A stretch of DNA of 64,000 bases from an uncultured Ruegeria sp. (GCF_947497005.1 NZ_CANMFF010000002.1:406464-470463); one strand, 5' to 3'; counted from the stretch's first letter, positions 37,252 through 45,277 are shown. Notes: generated from the letters alone by a model not told the origin. Made by a program: numbers and translations.

Positions 37252-38363
37252 CAGAACGGTCCGTCTTCCAATACACCGTCCGCACTCATCTGCGCATAAA
37301 GCAAGCCTTCACGCAGCCCCCGGTCCGCCACGGAAAGGCGGTCGGTGGGCCAGCAACGTAACAAAGCCTGCAAAATGGCCGAGCCGGACATGATCAGGGC
37401 TTGCCGGTCATCACCAATTCGAGGGTCCCGGCGGCGCCCGTGAGGGCCGAGTTCTAAATACCCACGTATGACTTTGTCAATCTGATCGCTGGTCATGCGC
37501 AGCCCGTCCACCTTGGTCCGGTCATACCGTTTGAGGCCCAGATGCGACGCTGCAACCGTCGTCACCGTGCCGCTTGTGCCGACGATCTGAAATCCCTCTC
37601 GCGCCTGTACGTCTTTATAAGGCGCGAAATCGGCAAGGTTTTCCTCGAAAAACCAGCTCATCAGGGCAAAGCGCGCAGAATCGTCTTCAACATCGTGGAA
37701 CTGATCCCGCAATGTGGCCACGCCCAGCGGCACACTGATCCAATCCACGACTTTAGCGGCGGGGAAGGGGCTGTCGGCGGTGTGGAACCCGTTATGTAAT
37801 CGCATGATCGCGGCCGGACGGTCGCGGCGAGGAACGGATGAGATATCGATCCAGACCAATTCGGTCGAGCCGCCACCTATATCGACAACCAGCAATTGCT
37901 CGGTCTTGGTTGATACAAGCGGTGCACAGGAAATGACCGCCAGACGCGCTTCTTCCTCGGGCTGAATGATATCAAGCGTCAGACCGGTTTCCCGTTTTAC
38001 CTGACGAATGAATTCACGCGAATTCTTGGCGCGACGGCACGCCTCGGTCGCGATCAGACGCATCCGTCTGACCCTGTTGCGTTTCAGTTTTTGCTGACAG
38101 ATTCGCAATGCCTGTACGGTACGGGCCATAGACGCCCGCGACAGACGTCCGGTACGTTCCAGCCCCGAGCCCAACTGCACGGATTTGGAAAAACTGTCCA
38201 CCACATGGAACCCGCTGCCCTTGGGCTGGGCTATCAACATGCGGCAGCTATTTGTCCCCAGATCCAGCGCCGCATATAACGCATCTGGATCGGGTCTTGC
38301 CGGCGCGGGGCTTTCGACCGCTTTCGGGAACGCGCCCGCACCTTTGGGACGCTTGGGCGCCAT
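37251..38363 (-). CDS. Ppx/GppA-family exopolyphosphatase
   Basis: A 370-aa member of the actin-like Ppx/GppA phosphatase family, which degrades polyphosphate or converts pppGpp. The first nucleotide-binding block is [18 protein letters not shown] and the second is [17 protein letters not shown]. The catalytic glutamate region [15 protein letters not shown] is present. It has only the two-domain core, without the C-terminal HD domain of E. coli Ppx. The ATG at 38363 has GGAGGG nine bases upstream. It is divergent from phoX and lies in a run of phosphate-related genes. Confidence 0.88.
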   Translation of the reverse strand: MAPKRPKGAGAFPKAVESPAPARPDPDALYAALDLGTNSCRMLIAQPKGSGFHVVDSFSKSVQLGSGLERTGRLSRASMARTVQALRICQQKLKRNRVRRMRLIATEACRRAKNSREFIRQVKRETGLTLDIIQPEEEARLAVISCAPLVSTKTEQLLVVDIGGGSTELVWIDISSVPRRDRPAAIMRLHNGFHTADSPFPAAKVVDWISVPLGVATLRDQFHDVEDDSARFALMSWFFEENLADFAPYKDVQAREGFQIVGTSGTVTTVAASHLGLKRYDRTKVDGLRMTSDQIDKVIRGYLELGPHGRRRDPRIGDDRQALIMSGSAILQALLRCWPTDRLSVADRGLREGLLYAQMSADGVLEDGPF

Positions 38364-38450
38364 CTTCACGCCCTCCGATTTTCGAGTTAGTTTGACCCTA
38401 GGCGGGGGATTGCCGACGCGCAAGTGATTTCAAAATTGAATTTAATGCGA

Positions 38451-38468
38451 GTGTCACAAGCCGTTCAT
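38451..38468 (+). promoter_or_regulatory. Candidate Pho box upstream of phoX
   Basis: GTGTCAC-AAGC-CGTTCAT has the direct-repeat architecture of a PhoB site (two CTGTCAT-like heptamers four bases apart), each repeat matching five of seven positions. It lies about 75 bases before the phoX ATG, a suitable place for PhoB activation. Confidence 0.4.
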
Positions 38469-38543
38469 ACTGAGGTGCGATGGGCGTCCACAGAACCCTC
38501 AGTAGGATTCTTTAAAAGCTTACAGCCAGATACGGAGATTATC

Positions 38544-40430
38544 ATGAAAGACGATCACACCCTTTCTTTTGATGAATACGACGAAATCGTAAACCCTCGT
38601 CCCGAAGAATGTGATTTTGACCGTGTGGTCGAACGCGCCTTGTCACGCCGTGGATTTATGGGAGGGGTTCTGGCTATGGGCAGTTTTGCCGCTGTCGGTG
38701 GTTCGATTCTGCCAACAGGTGCCCGTGCCGCAGCGAACCGGTTCTCGTTCGAAGCGATTCCGGTGTCGACGGCGGACGATGTGATTGTGCCTGCAGGGTA
38801 CAAGGCTGAAGTCATGGTGCGTTGGGGTGACCCGCTGTGGTCAGACGCGCCCGAATTTGATCACGCCACCCGTGGCACAGCGGCCAGCCAGGAACGCGCC
38901 TTTGGTGATAATACTGATGGTCAGGACGTTTTTTTCCACGACGGTCACGTTCTGCTGGTTGTGAACAATGAATACACCAACCGCGACATCCTTTGGGGCA
39001 ACAATCCCGATGCCAAGGCGGCATCTGACGACGACGTTGCCAAAGGCATGATGGCGCATGGTGTTACGGTTGTTGAGATTGCCAACTCTGAGGGCGGGTG
39101 GGGCATCGTGAAGGACAGCCCTTATAACCGCCGCGTCACACCTCAGACCGATATGACGATCACTGGCCCGGCAGCAGGTCACGACCTTATGAAAACAACC
39201 GCCGATCCGTCGGGTACAGCTTGCAAGGGGACCTGGAACAATTGCGGCAACGGCAAGACGCCGTGGGGCACCTATCTGGCCTGTGAAGAGAATTTCAACG
39301 GCTACTTCTCGGCGGAGGACGAAAACCACGAAGTGAGCCCGGAACTGAAACGTTATGGCGTTTCAGCCAGCGATTGGGGTTATGGCTGGGCCAAAATTGA
39401 CGACCGTTTCAACGTTGCCAAGGACCCCAACGAGCCAAACCGCGCTGGTTATGTCGTCGAGATTGATCCGACCGATCCGAATTCGACCCCGCGCAAGCTG
39501 ACCGCGCTGGGTCGCTTCAAGCACGAGAACGCGGATACTGTGGTCAACAACGACGGTCGCGTTGTGGTGTACATGGGCGATGACGAGCGGGGTGAATTTC
39601 TGTACCGCTTCGTGTCCGATGGCGTTTACGCAGCCGGGGTGGACACGAATGCGCTGTTTGAAAGTGGCACGCTTTCGGTAGCCAAGTTCAACGATGACGG
39701 CACTGGTGAGTGGCTGGCGCTGACGCCCGAAACCACCGGTCTTGCATCGCAGGCCGAGGTTTGCATCCACACGCGTCAAGGCGCATCGGCGGTTGGCGGT
39801 ACCACCATGGACCGTCCGGAGTGGGTTGCGTCAAATCCGAATGCGCCCGAGGTTTATTGCTGCCTGACCAACAACAAAAACCGTGGCGTTAAGCCCAATG
39901 CCGGGGGCGACGACACCTCGGTCAATGGTCCGAACCCGAGGGACAAGAACAATTACGGTCAGATTGTTCGGTGGCGTCCGAATGGCGGCGACCATACGGC
40001 TGCTGGTTTCGGCTGGGATCTCTATGTGCTGGCGGGCAATCCCACCGTGCACGGGGACGCTTATGCCGGGTCCGAGAACGTGAACGCTGACAATATGTTC
40101 AACTCGCCCGACGGGTTGAAGTTCGATAGCAACGGTCTGCTTTGGATTCAAACCGATGGCAACTATGGCAACGAAGGTGACTTCGCTGGTCAGGGCAACA
40201 ACCAGATGCTGGCAGGCGATCCGGTCACCGGTGAAATCCGCCGCTTCCTGGTTGGTCCGAACGAATGCGAAGTCACCGGCCTCAGCTGGTCTCCAGACCG
40301 TCGCACAATGTTTGTCGGCATTCAGCATCCGGGCGAAGATGGCAACAGCCACTGGCCCGAGGGTGGCGAATCGGTTCCGCGTTCGGCGATCATCGCCGTT
40401 ACCCGCGAAGATGGCGGTCTGGTTGGTTAA
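38544..40430 (+). CDS. phoX: PhoX-family alkaline phosphatase (DUF839)
   Basis: A 628-aa secreted phosphatase that releases phosphate from organophosphates using calcium/iron cofactors. A Tat signal lies near residues 33-60 (LSRRGFMGGVLAMGSFAAVG), then a long PhoX domain with GTACKGTWNNCGNGKTPWGT (CxxxxNCG near 230-245), TYLACEENFNGYF and DGLKFDSNGLLWIQTDGNYG. The Tat route and the domain match marine bacterial PhoX, used under phosphate limitation. The ATG at 38544 with CGGAGA upstream was chosen; the frame before it is not coding-like. A strong terminator follows. Confidence 0.9.
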   Translation: MKDDHTLSFDEYDEIVNPRPEECDFDRVVERALSRRGFMGGVLAMGSFAAVGGSILPTGARAAANRFSFEAIPVSTADDVIVPAGYKAEVMVRWGDPLWSDAPEFDHATRGTAASQERAFGDNTDGQDVFFHDGHVLLVVNNEYTNRDILWGNNPDAKAASDDDVAKGMMAHGVTVVEIANSEGGWGIVKDSPYNRRVTPQTDMTITGPAAGHDLMKTTADPSGTACKGTWNNCGNGKTPWGTYLACEENFNGYFSAEDENHEVSPELKRYGVSASDWGYGWAKIDDRFNVAKDPNEPNRAGYVVEIDPTDPNSTPRKLTALGRFKHENADTVVNNDGRVVVYMGDDERGEFLYRFVSDGVYAAGVDTNALFESGTLSVAKFNDDGTGEWLALTPETTGLASQAEVCIHTRQGASAVGGTTMDRPEWVASNPNAPEVYCCLTNNKNRGVKPNAGGDDTSVNGPNPRDKNNYGQIVRWRPNGGDHTAAGFGWDLYVLAGNPTVHGDAYAGSENVNADNMFNSPDGLKFDSNGLLWIQTDGNYGNEGDFAGQGNNQMLAGDPVTGEIRRFLVGPNECEVTGLSWSPDRRTMFVGIQHPGEDGNSHWPEGGESVPRSAIIAVTREDGGLVG

Positions 40431-40454
40431 AGCGAACTGACACCTAAAATCTTG

Positions 40455-40492
40455 CCCCGGACGGCTGTTTCCGTCCGGGGTGTTTTGTTTTT
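40455..40492 (+). terminator. Rho-independent terminator after phoX
   Basis: CCCCGGACGG and CCGTCCGGGG form a perfect ten-base-pair stem with a six-base loop, followed by TGTTTTGTTTTT. It ends the phoX transcript 24 bases after the stop. Confidence 0.93.
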
Positions 40493-40678
40493 ATGCAGCG
40501 CCCTCATAGAGACGATGAGAATTATGATATGCGCGTTTGCCGGGAAACTGGTTACAAGCCCTGTACATCACCGTGGGCAAAAACGTCGCTGGAAAAGCGC
40601 CGTGTGTCGAAATTCGACCGACCCAAGCCTACATTGAAGTTTAGAACCAGCCCTATCGGGTTAGGAGGAATCACAACA

Positions 40679-40975
40679 ATGCCTGACGTCACTATCGTGT
40701 ACTGGCGCGACATTCCCGCTCAGGTCATCGTCGGCAAAGGCCGTCGTGGCTCCAAGCGGCAATTGGAAGAACGGTTCGAACAAGCGATCGACCGTGCCGC
40801 CATGAAGGTAAACGCTAAGGACAGTGATGCCTATCTGGCCGAATGGCGCAAAGCCGCACCTTTTGCAGTTGAAGGCGACCCTGCCGAGATTGCTGAAGCC
40901 GAGGCCGTGCGTCTGGAAACGGAATACGATCAGGACCGCGTCAAAGCGCTGATCGCCAATGACGGTTGGGCATGA
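40679..40975 (+). CDS. Small 'virulence factor'-domain protein
   Basis: A 98-aa cytoplasmic protein opening MPDVTIVYWRDIPAQVIVGK, which fits the small family annotated as virulence factor in Rhodobacterales. Despite that name, in these bacteria it is encoded next to methylenetetrahydrofolate reductase and the corrinoid methyltransferase, as here, so a one-carbon or methionine-related role is more likely. No catalytic motif is visible. TAGGAGGA seven bases before the ATG at 40679 fixes the start, although the frame is open further upstream. Confidence 0.78.
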   Translation: MPDVTIVYWRDIPAQVIVGKGRRGSKRQLEERFEQAIDRAAMKVNAKDSDAYLAEWRKAAPFAVEGDPAEIAEAEAVRLETEYDQDRVKALIANDGWA

Positions 40976-41000
40976 GCCCCAGACTTTATGGGAGGCCGAA

Positions 41001-41927
41001 ATGGCTTTGCTGAACTTCAAGAAACGTGATGCGGTCGAAAAGGCCCCGGTAAACCCCACCGTCGAAGCCTTTTTGCAGGGCTATTCGATCGAGGTGATGC
41101 CGCGCACCGCCGAAAAGGTTGACGATTTCCGTGCGCTGCTGCCGGAAGGCACGCGCGTTTACATCGCCCACATCGAAGGTACGCCCATCGAGGATATGGT
41201 CCAGACCGCCAAGCGTATTGCGGCGGAAGGCTATCCGGTAATGCCACATTTCCCGGCGCGGATCATCAAGGATGCCGCGACGCTGGAGAACTGGATTTCC
41301 ATGTACCAGGGCGAAGCTGGCGTTGATCAGGCGTTGTTGCTGGCCGGAGGTGTTGCCAACCCGCATGGTGATTTCGACAGCTCAATGCAACTGCTGGAAA
41401 CTGGTTTGTTTGACAAGGCAGGCTTCAAACGTTTGCACGTTGCAGGCCACCCCGAAGGCAATAAAGATATCGATCCGGACGGATCGACCCGGAATGTTGA
41501 TGACGCTCTGCGCTGGAAACAGAAATTCAGCGAAACCACAGACACCGAAATGGCGCTGGCCACCCAGTTTGCCTTTGACGCCAAGCCGATCATCGCTTGG
41601 GCCGACAGCCTGAAGGAAGCGGGCATCAACCTGCCGATCCACATCGGCATCGCTGGACCGGCCAAGCTGCAGACCCTGATCAAGTTCGCAATCGCCTGCG
41701 GTGTTGGCCCGTCTTTGAAGGTTCTGCAAAAACGCGCCATGGACGTCTCCAAGTTGCTGTTGCCTTATGAGCCGACCGATGTTGTTACTGAACTGGCCAA
41801 TCACAAAGCGGCCAACCCGGATTTCAATATCACCAACGTACACTTCTTCCCGCTGGGCGGAATCAAGACCAACGCCAACTGGGCGATCAATAACGGTGGC
41901 GCTTCGGCAAAGCCCGTAAACTCCTAA
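41001..41927 (+). CDS. metF: Methylenetetrahydrofolate reductase-like protein
   Basis: A 308-aa TIM-barrel reductase that makes 5-methyl-THF from 5,10-methylene-THF. Blocks are YSIEVMPRTAEKVDDF, YIAHIEGTPIEDMVQTAKRI, GVDQALLLAGG and the later LPIHIGIAGPAKLQTLIKF. It is shorter and more divergent than E. coli MetF and belongs to a group frequent in Rhodobacterales. GGGAGG lies five bases before the ATG at 41001. It sits between the small 98-aa gene and the methyltransferase, which would use its product. Confidence 0.84.
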   Translation: MALLNFKKRDAVEKAPVNPTVEAFLQGYSIEVMPRTAEKVDDFRALLPEGTRVYIAHIEGTPIEDMVQTAKRIAAEGYPVMPHFPARIIKDAATLENWISMYQGEAGVDQALLLAGGVANPHGDFDSSMQLLETGLFDKAGFKRLHVAGHPEGNKDIDPDGSTRNVDDALRWKQKFSETTDTEMALATQFAFDAKPIIAWADSLKEAGINLPIHIGIAGPAKLQTLIKFAIACGVGPSLKVLQKRAMDVSKLLLPYEPTDVVTELANHKAANPDFNITNVHFFPLGGIKTNANWAINNGGASAKPVNS

Positions 41928-41936
41928 GGAACGGAC

Positions 41937-42989
41937 ATGACCCGTACAGTCGTAGAATCAAAAACAAAAACAGCCGTCCTGGGCTTTGACGAGCCATTCT
42001 GCGTGATCGGTGAGCGGATTAATCCGACCGGCCGCAAGAAACTGGCTGCCGAGCTGGAAGCGGGCGATTTCTCGACCGTTGAAAAAGACGCGCTGGCGCA
42101 AGTCGCTGCAGGCGCGACTGTTCTGGATATCAACGCGGGCGTTGTCTACAACTCGAACCCCAACCCGAACGAGACCGAACCGCCACTGATGCGCAAGATC
42201 GTCGAATTGGTTCAGGGTCTGGTCGAAGTGCCGTTGTGCATCGACTCGTCTGTTCCCGGAGCGCTTGAAGCGGGTCTGGAAGCAGCCGAAGGTCGTCCGC
42301 TGCTGAACTCGGTCACCGGCGAAGAAGAGCGTCTGGAGCTGGTTCTGCCGCTGGTCAAGAAATACAACGTGCCTGTTGTGGCCATCTCGAACGATGACAC
42401 CGGTATCTCCGAAGATCCCGATGTGCGGTTTGAAGTGGCGAAAAAGATCGTTGAACGCGCCGCCGATTTTGGCATCCCCGCGCATGACATCGTTGTCGAC
42501 CCACTGGTGATGCCGATCGGTGCGATGGCAACTGCGGGCCAGCAGGTGTTCGCTCTGGTCCGTCGCTTGCGCGAAGAGCTGGGCGTAAACACCACCTGTG
42601 GCGCATCCAACGTCTCGTTCGGTCTGCCGAACCGTCACGGCATCAACAACGCATTCCTTCCAATGGCGATGGGTGCCGGGATGACTTCGGCGATCATGAA
42701 CCCCGTTGCGCTGCCAACCGGGCCCAAGAAAATTGCCGAGAAGAAGGCCGAGATCGAAGCCAAGGGCGTCATTCTGCCTGCGGACATGGATGATGAAACC
42801 TTCTGCCAGCTGTTCGGTCTGGGTTCGACCAAGCCGCGCGCCGGTAAGGAAATGGAAGCCATCCGCGCCGCCAACCTGCTGACCAACAATGACCCGCATG
42901 GCGGTGAGTGGATCAGGTTCAACAAAGCACCGGATGAGGCGGGCACCGCAGGTGGTCGTCGCGGTGGTGGCCGTCGCCGCCGCGCTTGA
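41937..42989 (+). CDS. Methyltetrahydrofolate:cobalamin methyltransferase domain protein
   Basis: A 350-aa pterin-binding TIM barrel that moves the methyl group of 5-methyl-THF to a corrinoid. The signature is FCVIGERINPTGRKKLAAEL near 22-41, with the folate-binding GATVLDINAGVVY and later TTCGASNVSFGLPNRHG. It lacks the homocysteine and cobalamin domains of MetH, so it fits a split methionine synthase whose other parts are elsewhere. The last 13 residues (GGRRGGGRRRRA) are an arginine/glycine tail not typical of this family. It follows metF by nine bases and is closed by a terminator. Confidence 0.86.
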   Translation: MTRTVVESKTKTAVLGFDEPFCVIGERINPTGRKKLAAELEAGDFSTVEKDALAQVAAGATVLDINAGVVYNSNPNPNETEPPLMRKIVELVQGLVEVPLCIDSSVPGALEAGLEAAEGRPLLNSVTGEEERLELVLPLVKKYNVPVVAISNDDTGISEDPDVRFEVAKKIVERAADFGIPAHDIVVDPLVMPIGAMATAGQQVFALVRRLREELGVNTTCGASNVSFGLPNRHGINNAFLPMAMGAGMTSAIMNPVALPTGPKKIAEKKAEIEAKGVILPADMDDETFCQLFGLGSTKPRAGKEMEAIRAANLLTNNDPHGGEWIRFNKAPDEAGTAGGRRGGGRRRRA

Positions 42990-43008
42990 TCTGAACGACA
43001 TAGATTGC

Positions 43009-43038
43009 AAAGGCCGGGCCCAGTGCTCGGCCTTTTTC
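43009..43038 (+). terminator. Terminator after the methyltransferase gene
   Basis: AAAGGCCG and CGGCCTTT flank a short imperfect extension and a loop (GGCCCAGTGCT), followed by TTC. It closes the one-carbon operon 19 bases after the stop. Confidence 0.75.
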
Positions 43039-43115
43039 ATTTGACCTTGATCATTGTCGACTTTGCTGAAGGCCTCAGAATATCCTGATCCAGGATGCAA
43101 CGATCAGGTAGCAGC

Positions 43116-43943
43116 ATGAGTAAACATCACCCTCCAAAACTCTCAGATGCGGATCTGACCAAAAAGCTGAACAAAAAAGACTATTTCGACCAGCTGATCG
43201 AACTTCAGACCAGATTGGCAAATATTCAGCAGGCCTATCTGTTTCACGGGATCAAGGGCGTGCTGGTTTTCGAAGGCTGGGACGCTGCCGGAAAAGGGGG
43301 GACCATTCGCCGGATCAGTCAGGCCTTGGATCCGCGCAGCTTTAAGGTCTGGCCTATTGGCGCTCCCCGAAATTACTACCTCAACCGGCACTATCTGTTG
43401 CGGTTCTGGGAACGTTTGCCGCCGTCAGGGGCGATTTCTGCCTTTGATCGCAGCTGGTATGGCCGGGTTTTAGTGGAACGGATTGAAAAACTGACCCCCG
43501 AAACGCGCTGGCGGGCCGCGTATCAGGAAATCAATGACCTTGAGCGGATGCTGGTCGATGACGACACCCGGATCGTCAAACTGTTCTTTCATATCTCGCA
43601 AGACGAGCAGATGAACCGCTTTACCGAGCGTCTGACAAACCCCATGAAACGGTGGAAACTGACCTATGAGGACTTCAGAAACCGCGAGAAATGGGATGTC
43701 GCAGAAGTGGCCGTGGATGAAATGCTGGCGCGCACGTCCACCGAAGTGGCACCCTGGCATGTCATACCGTCCAACAACAAAAAATTTGCCCGGATATCAG
43801 CAATGAGGGCCATAGTTGACGCGTTTTCTGATGGGGTCGATCTGAACCCGCAACATCTGGACCGTCGTACGTTGGAAGCTGCGGGTGAGGCGCTGGATGT
43901 CGATCAATCCCTGATCGAAAGCCTGCGTGCGAGAACCGAGTGA
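43116..43943 (+). CDS. ppk2: Polyphosphate kinase 2
   Basis: A 275-aa PPK2-family kinase that uses polyphosphate to phosphorylate nucleotides (or the reverse). Walker A is FEGWDAAGKGGTIRRI (about 47-62), the aspartate-containing lid region is NRHYLLRFWERLPPSGAISAFDRSWYGRV, and NDLERMLVDD precedes a helical C-terminus. The single-domain length fits class I/III PPK2, which act on ADP or AMP. It is near Ppx/GppA and PhoX. The start could also be an ATG seven codons earlier (43095); 43116 gives the more typical N-terminus. Confidence 0.88.
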   Translation: MSKHHPPKLSDADLTKKLNKKDYFDQLIELQTRLANIQQAYLFHGIKGVLVFEGWDAAGKGGTIRRISQALDPRSFKVWPIGAPRNYYLNRHYLLRFWERLPPSGAISAFDRSWYGRVLVERIEKLTPETRWRAAYQEINDLERMLVDDDTRIVKLFFHISQDEQMNRFTERLTNPMKRWKLTYEDFRNREKWDVAEVAVDEMLARTSTEVAPWHVIPSNNKKFARISAMRAIVDAFSDGVDLNPQHLDRRTLEAAGEALDVDQSLIESLRARTE

Positions 43944-44014
43944 TAAATTCGGTGCGGTTTGGCGACGATCCGGCTTGAACGCCTGTCATCTCTGATGCTA
44001 TCCCAAATGGCGCG

Positions 44015-44088
44015 GCGGGTATGATGTAATGGTAGCCTGTCAGCTTCCCAAGCTGAACGCGCGGGTTCGATTCCCGCTACCCGCTCCA
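44015..44088 (+). tRNA. tRNA-Gly (CCC)
   Basis: The acceptor stem GCGGGTA pairs with TACCCGC, followed by discriminator T and an encoded CCA. The anticodon stem TCAGC/GCTGA encloses TTCCCAA, giving anticodon CCC. The T-loop is GGTTCGATTCC. The 3' end is the integration site of the island that follows: its last 14 bases plus four more are repeated at 55704-55721. Confidence 0.95.
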
Positions 44089-44092
44089 AATA
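44075..44092. repeat. Left attachment site (attL) in tRNA-Gly
   Basis: CGCTACCCGCTCCAAATA, covering the 3' end of tRNA-Gly and four bases beyond, is repeated exactly at 55704-55721. An 18-bp direct repeat of a tRNA 3' end beside an integrase relic is the classic footprint of tyrosine-recombinase integration. Confidence 0.88.
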
Positions 44093-44142
44093 AATCCACT
44101 AACCGACTGTAAAATAACCAAATAAAAAAGGGGCAACCTAAG

Positions 44143-44169
44143 CTACCCCACATTCTGCCCCACACTTAC
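44143..44169 (+). repeat. Left arm-type repeat of the island
   Basis: A 27-bp sequence, CTACCCCACATTC then TGCCCCACACTTAC, about 50 bases inside attL, matches 55635-55661 at 23 of 27 positions in direct orientation. Internally it holds two CCCCACA copies. Likely integrase arm-binding or excisionase sites. Confidence 0.6.
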
Positions 44170-44186
44170 CAGAGCATACCTGCCGA

Positions 44187-44327
44187 TTAGGCCGCTTTCC
44201 CTTCGATCAGGTTTTCCAGATCTTCGACCTTCACCTTCTTGCAGTCCGTGCCCCGGTGAATCTTTGATTTGCCGTTTTTCTCGGTGCACAAGATCGGTTG
44301 ATCCAATTGGCGTGGTGTATAGAACAT
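44187..44327 (-). CDS. Small hypothetical protein downstream of XRE regulator, 46 aa
   Basis: I do not recognise a family. The start ATG follows immediately on the regulator stop (TGAATG), suggesting translational coupling. The product opens MFYTPRQLDQPILCTEKNGK and continues with KIHRGTDCKKVKVEDLENLI, so it has two cysteines and a charged C-terminal helix. It reads like a small phage or island accessory protein. The overlapping frame on the same strand that runs further has poorer coding character. Confidence 0.55.
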   Translation of the reverse strand: MFYTPRQLDQPILCTEKNGKSKIHRGTDCKKVKVEDLENLIEGKAA

Positions 44328-44639
44328 TCACTCTTTATCCAGGGCGGACCCCTTAGCTACATTCGCCCATTCGAGCCAAGCTTTTCGCTGTTCGGGGGAA
44401 AGGGCACGGAACGCCTCGAGAAGAAGCGCTTCGTCGTCTTTGTCGGGTGCGCTGAAATCTACAAGCTCAGTTGGCTCCACATCAAGGGCTGCGGCAATAA
44501 TAGCCTGCTTCTTGGTGGTGAGTTGACGTGTCCCCTTTTCTAATTGCGCCAAATAAGATCGAGATAAATCAACCTTCACTGAAAGTTCGTCCTGAGTAAG
44601 CCCTTTGGCTTGCCGGATTTCTTTAATGCGTATTTCCAT
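44328..44639 (-). CDS. XRE-family transcriptional regulator
   Basis: A 103-aa helix-turn-helix protein. The XRE domain occupies about residues 1-57: IKEIRQAKGLTQDELSVKVDLSRSYLAQLEKGTRQ in pieces, with the recognition helix near LSRSYLAQLEKG. The C-terminal half is a helical extension (EALLLEAFRALSPEQRKAWLEWA) suited to oligomerisation. The ATG at 44639 starts MEIRIKEIRQ; the upstream extension would be untypical. As in many islands it probably controls its own small operon and may have governed excision. Confidence 0.87.
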   Translation of the reverse strand: MEIRIKEIRQAKGLTQDELSVKVDLSRSYLAQLEKGTRQLTTKKQAIIAAALDVEPTELVDFSAPDKDDEALLLEAFRALSPEQRKAWLEWANVAKGSALDKE

Positions 44640-44680
44640 GATCGATCTTTGGAGCCATTGTGGAGCCCGCATTGGCGGTT

Positions 44681-44854
44681 TCAATGGGGGGCATCATTTA
44701 ATGCAGCTTGCACACTGAGCAAAGCCCGGATCTTCGCGATATTTGCTTTGCAACCAGAACTGACCAACAAACCGTAGTGGCGGATACGATGGAAGCCATT
44801 GGGGAGGACATGGATCAAAAAGCGGCGGATGAACTTGCCTGTATTGAGACGCAT
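44681..44854 (-). pseudogene. IS91-family transposase remnant
   Basis: A 57-residue open stretch reads MRLNTGKFIRRFLIHVLPNG followed by FHRIRHYGLLVSSG and KIRALLSVQAALND. FIRRFLxHVLPxGFHRIRHYG is the diagnostic block of IS91/ISCR-type Y2 transposases. The rest of the transposase (catalytic tyrosines, N-terminal domain) is missing, so it is a relic. It suggests that the left part of the island was assembled with IS91-type mobilisation. Confidence 0.75.
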
Positions 44855-45075
44855 GATCTTCAGGCGATTTCCGGTTTGGCTTCCTAAAAGACACTCGCTT
44901 CAACGTACAAATGCAGTTTGGTTAGGGTACGGCCAAGACACTTGACTGCAGCTTTCGAAGAGTCCCGCCGCCATGCAATGATTGCAAGGCGCATATGTGT
45001 TTTTAGATGGTGTTTTCGTCTCAAAGTTTCACCTATCTATGCGTCGTTATGGCAGCTCCTGTAGAGGATCAGACA

Positions 45076-45171
45076 ATGAACAACGTTGTAAAAGACACAC
45101 TGGGTATCGCGGCTTTGGTGGCAGCAACCGGAATATTTGTTGGTCTGCATTCTTGGATGTACGTCCTCTGA
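45076..45171 (+). CDS. Possible 31-aa membrane microprotein
   Basis: MNNVVKDTLGIAALVAATGI followed by FVGLHSWMYVL is a single hydrophobic helix with a short polar N-terminus. GAGGA lies about nine bases before the ATG. No family is recognised. Length and hydrophobicity fit a transmembrane microprotein but a chance frame is possible. Confidence 0.35.
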   Translation: MNNVVKDTLGIAALVAATGIFVGLHSWMYVL

Positions 45172-45245
45172 ATACTCATCGCTGCAGATTCTGCGCCGGA
45201 CAGGCCATCTGCGAGCGAAAAGCTAGGGGCTTTGATGCTCCGAAC

Positions 45246-45277
45246 AAAAAGAAAGGCGCCCGAACCTGGGCGCCTTT
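45246..45277 (-). terminator. Terminator after the island TRAP operon
   Basis: AAAGGCGCCC and GGGCGCCTTT form a perfect ten-base-pair stem with a six-base loop (45252-45277). On the minus strand it is followed by CTTTTTG, so it terminates the dctM transcript 17 bases after the stop. Confidence 0.88.

Noticed and set aside
40493..40678. In-frame upstream extension of the 98-aa gene
   Set aside because: A strong TAGGAGGA ribosome site before the ATG at 40679 and poor coding character upstream favour the shorter protein.
41958..43100. 380-codon minus-strand open frame over the methyltransferase gene
   Set aside because: Antisense to a conserved TIM-barrel gene, and it crosses a terminator.
44143..44331. 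62-codon minus-strand frame after the XRE gene
   Set aside because: The overlapping 46-codon frame (44187-44327) begins right at the regulator stop and has better amino-acid composition; the longer frame also runs through the arm repeat.
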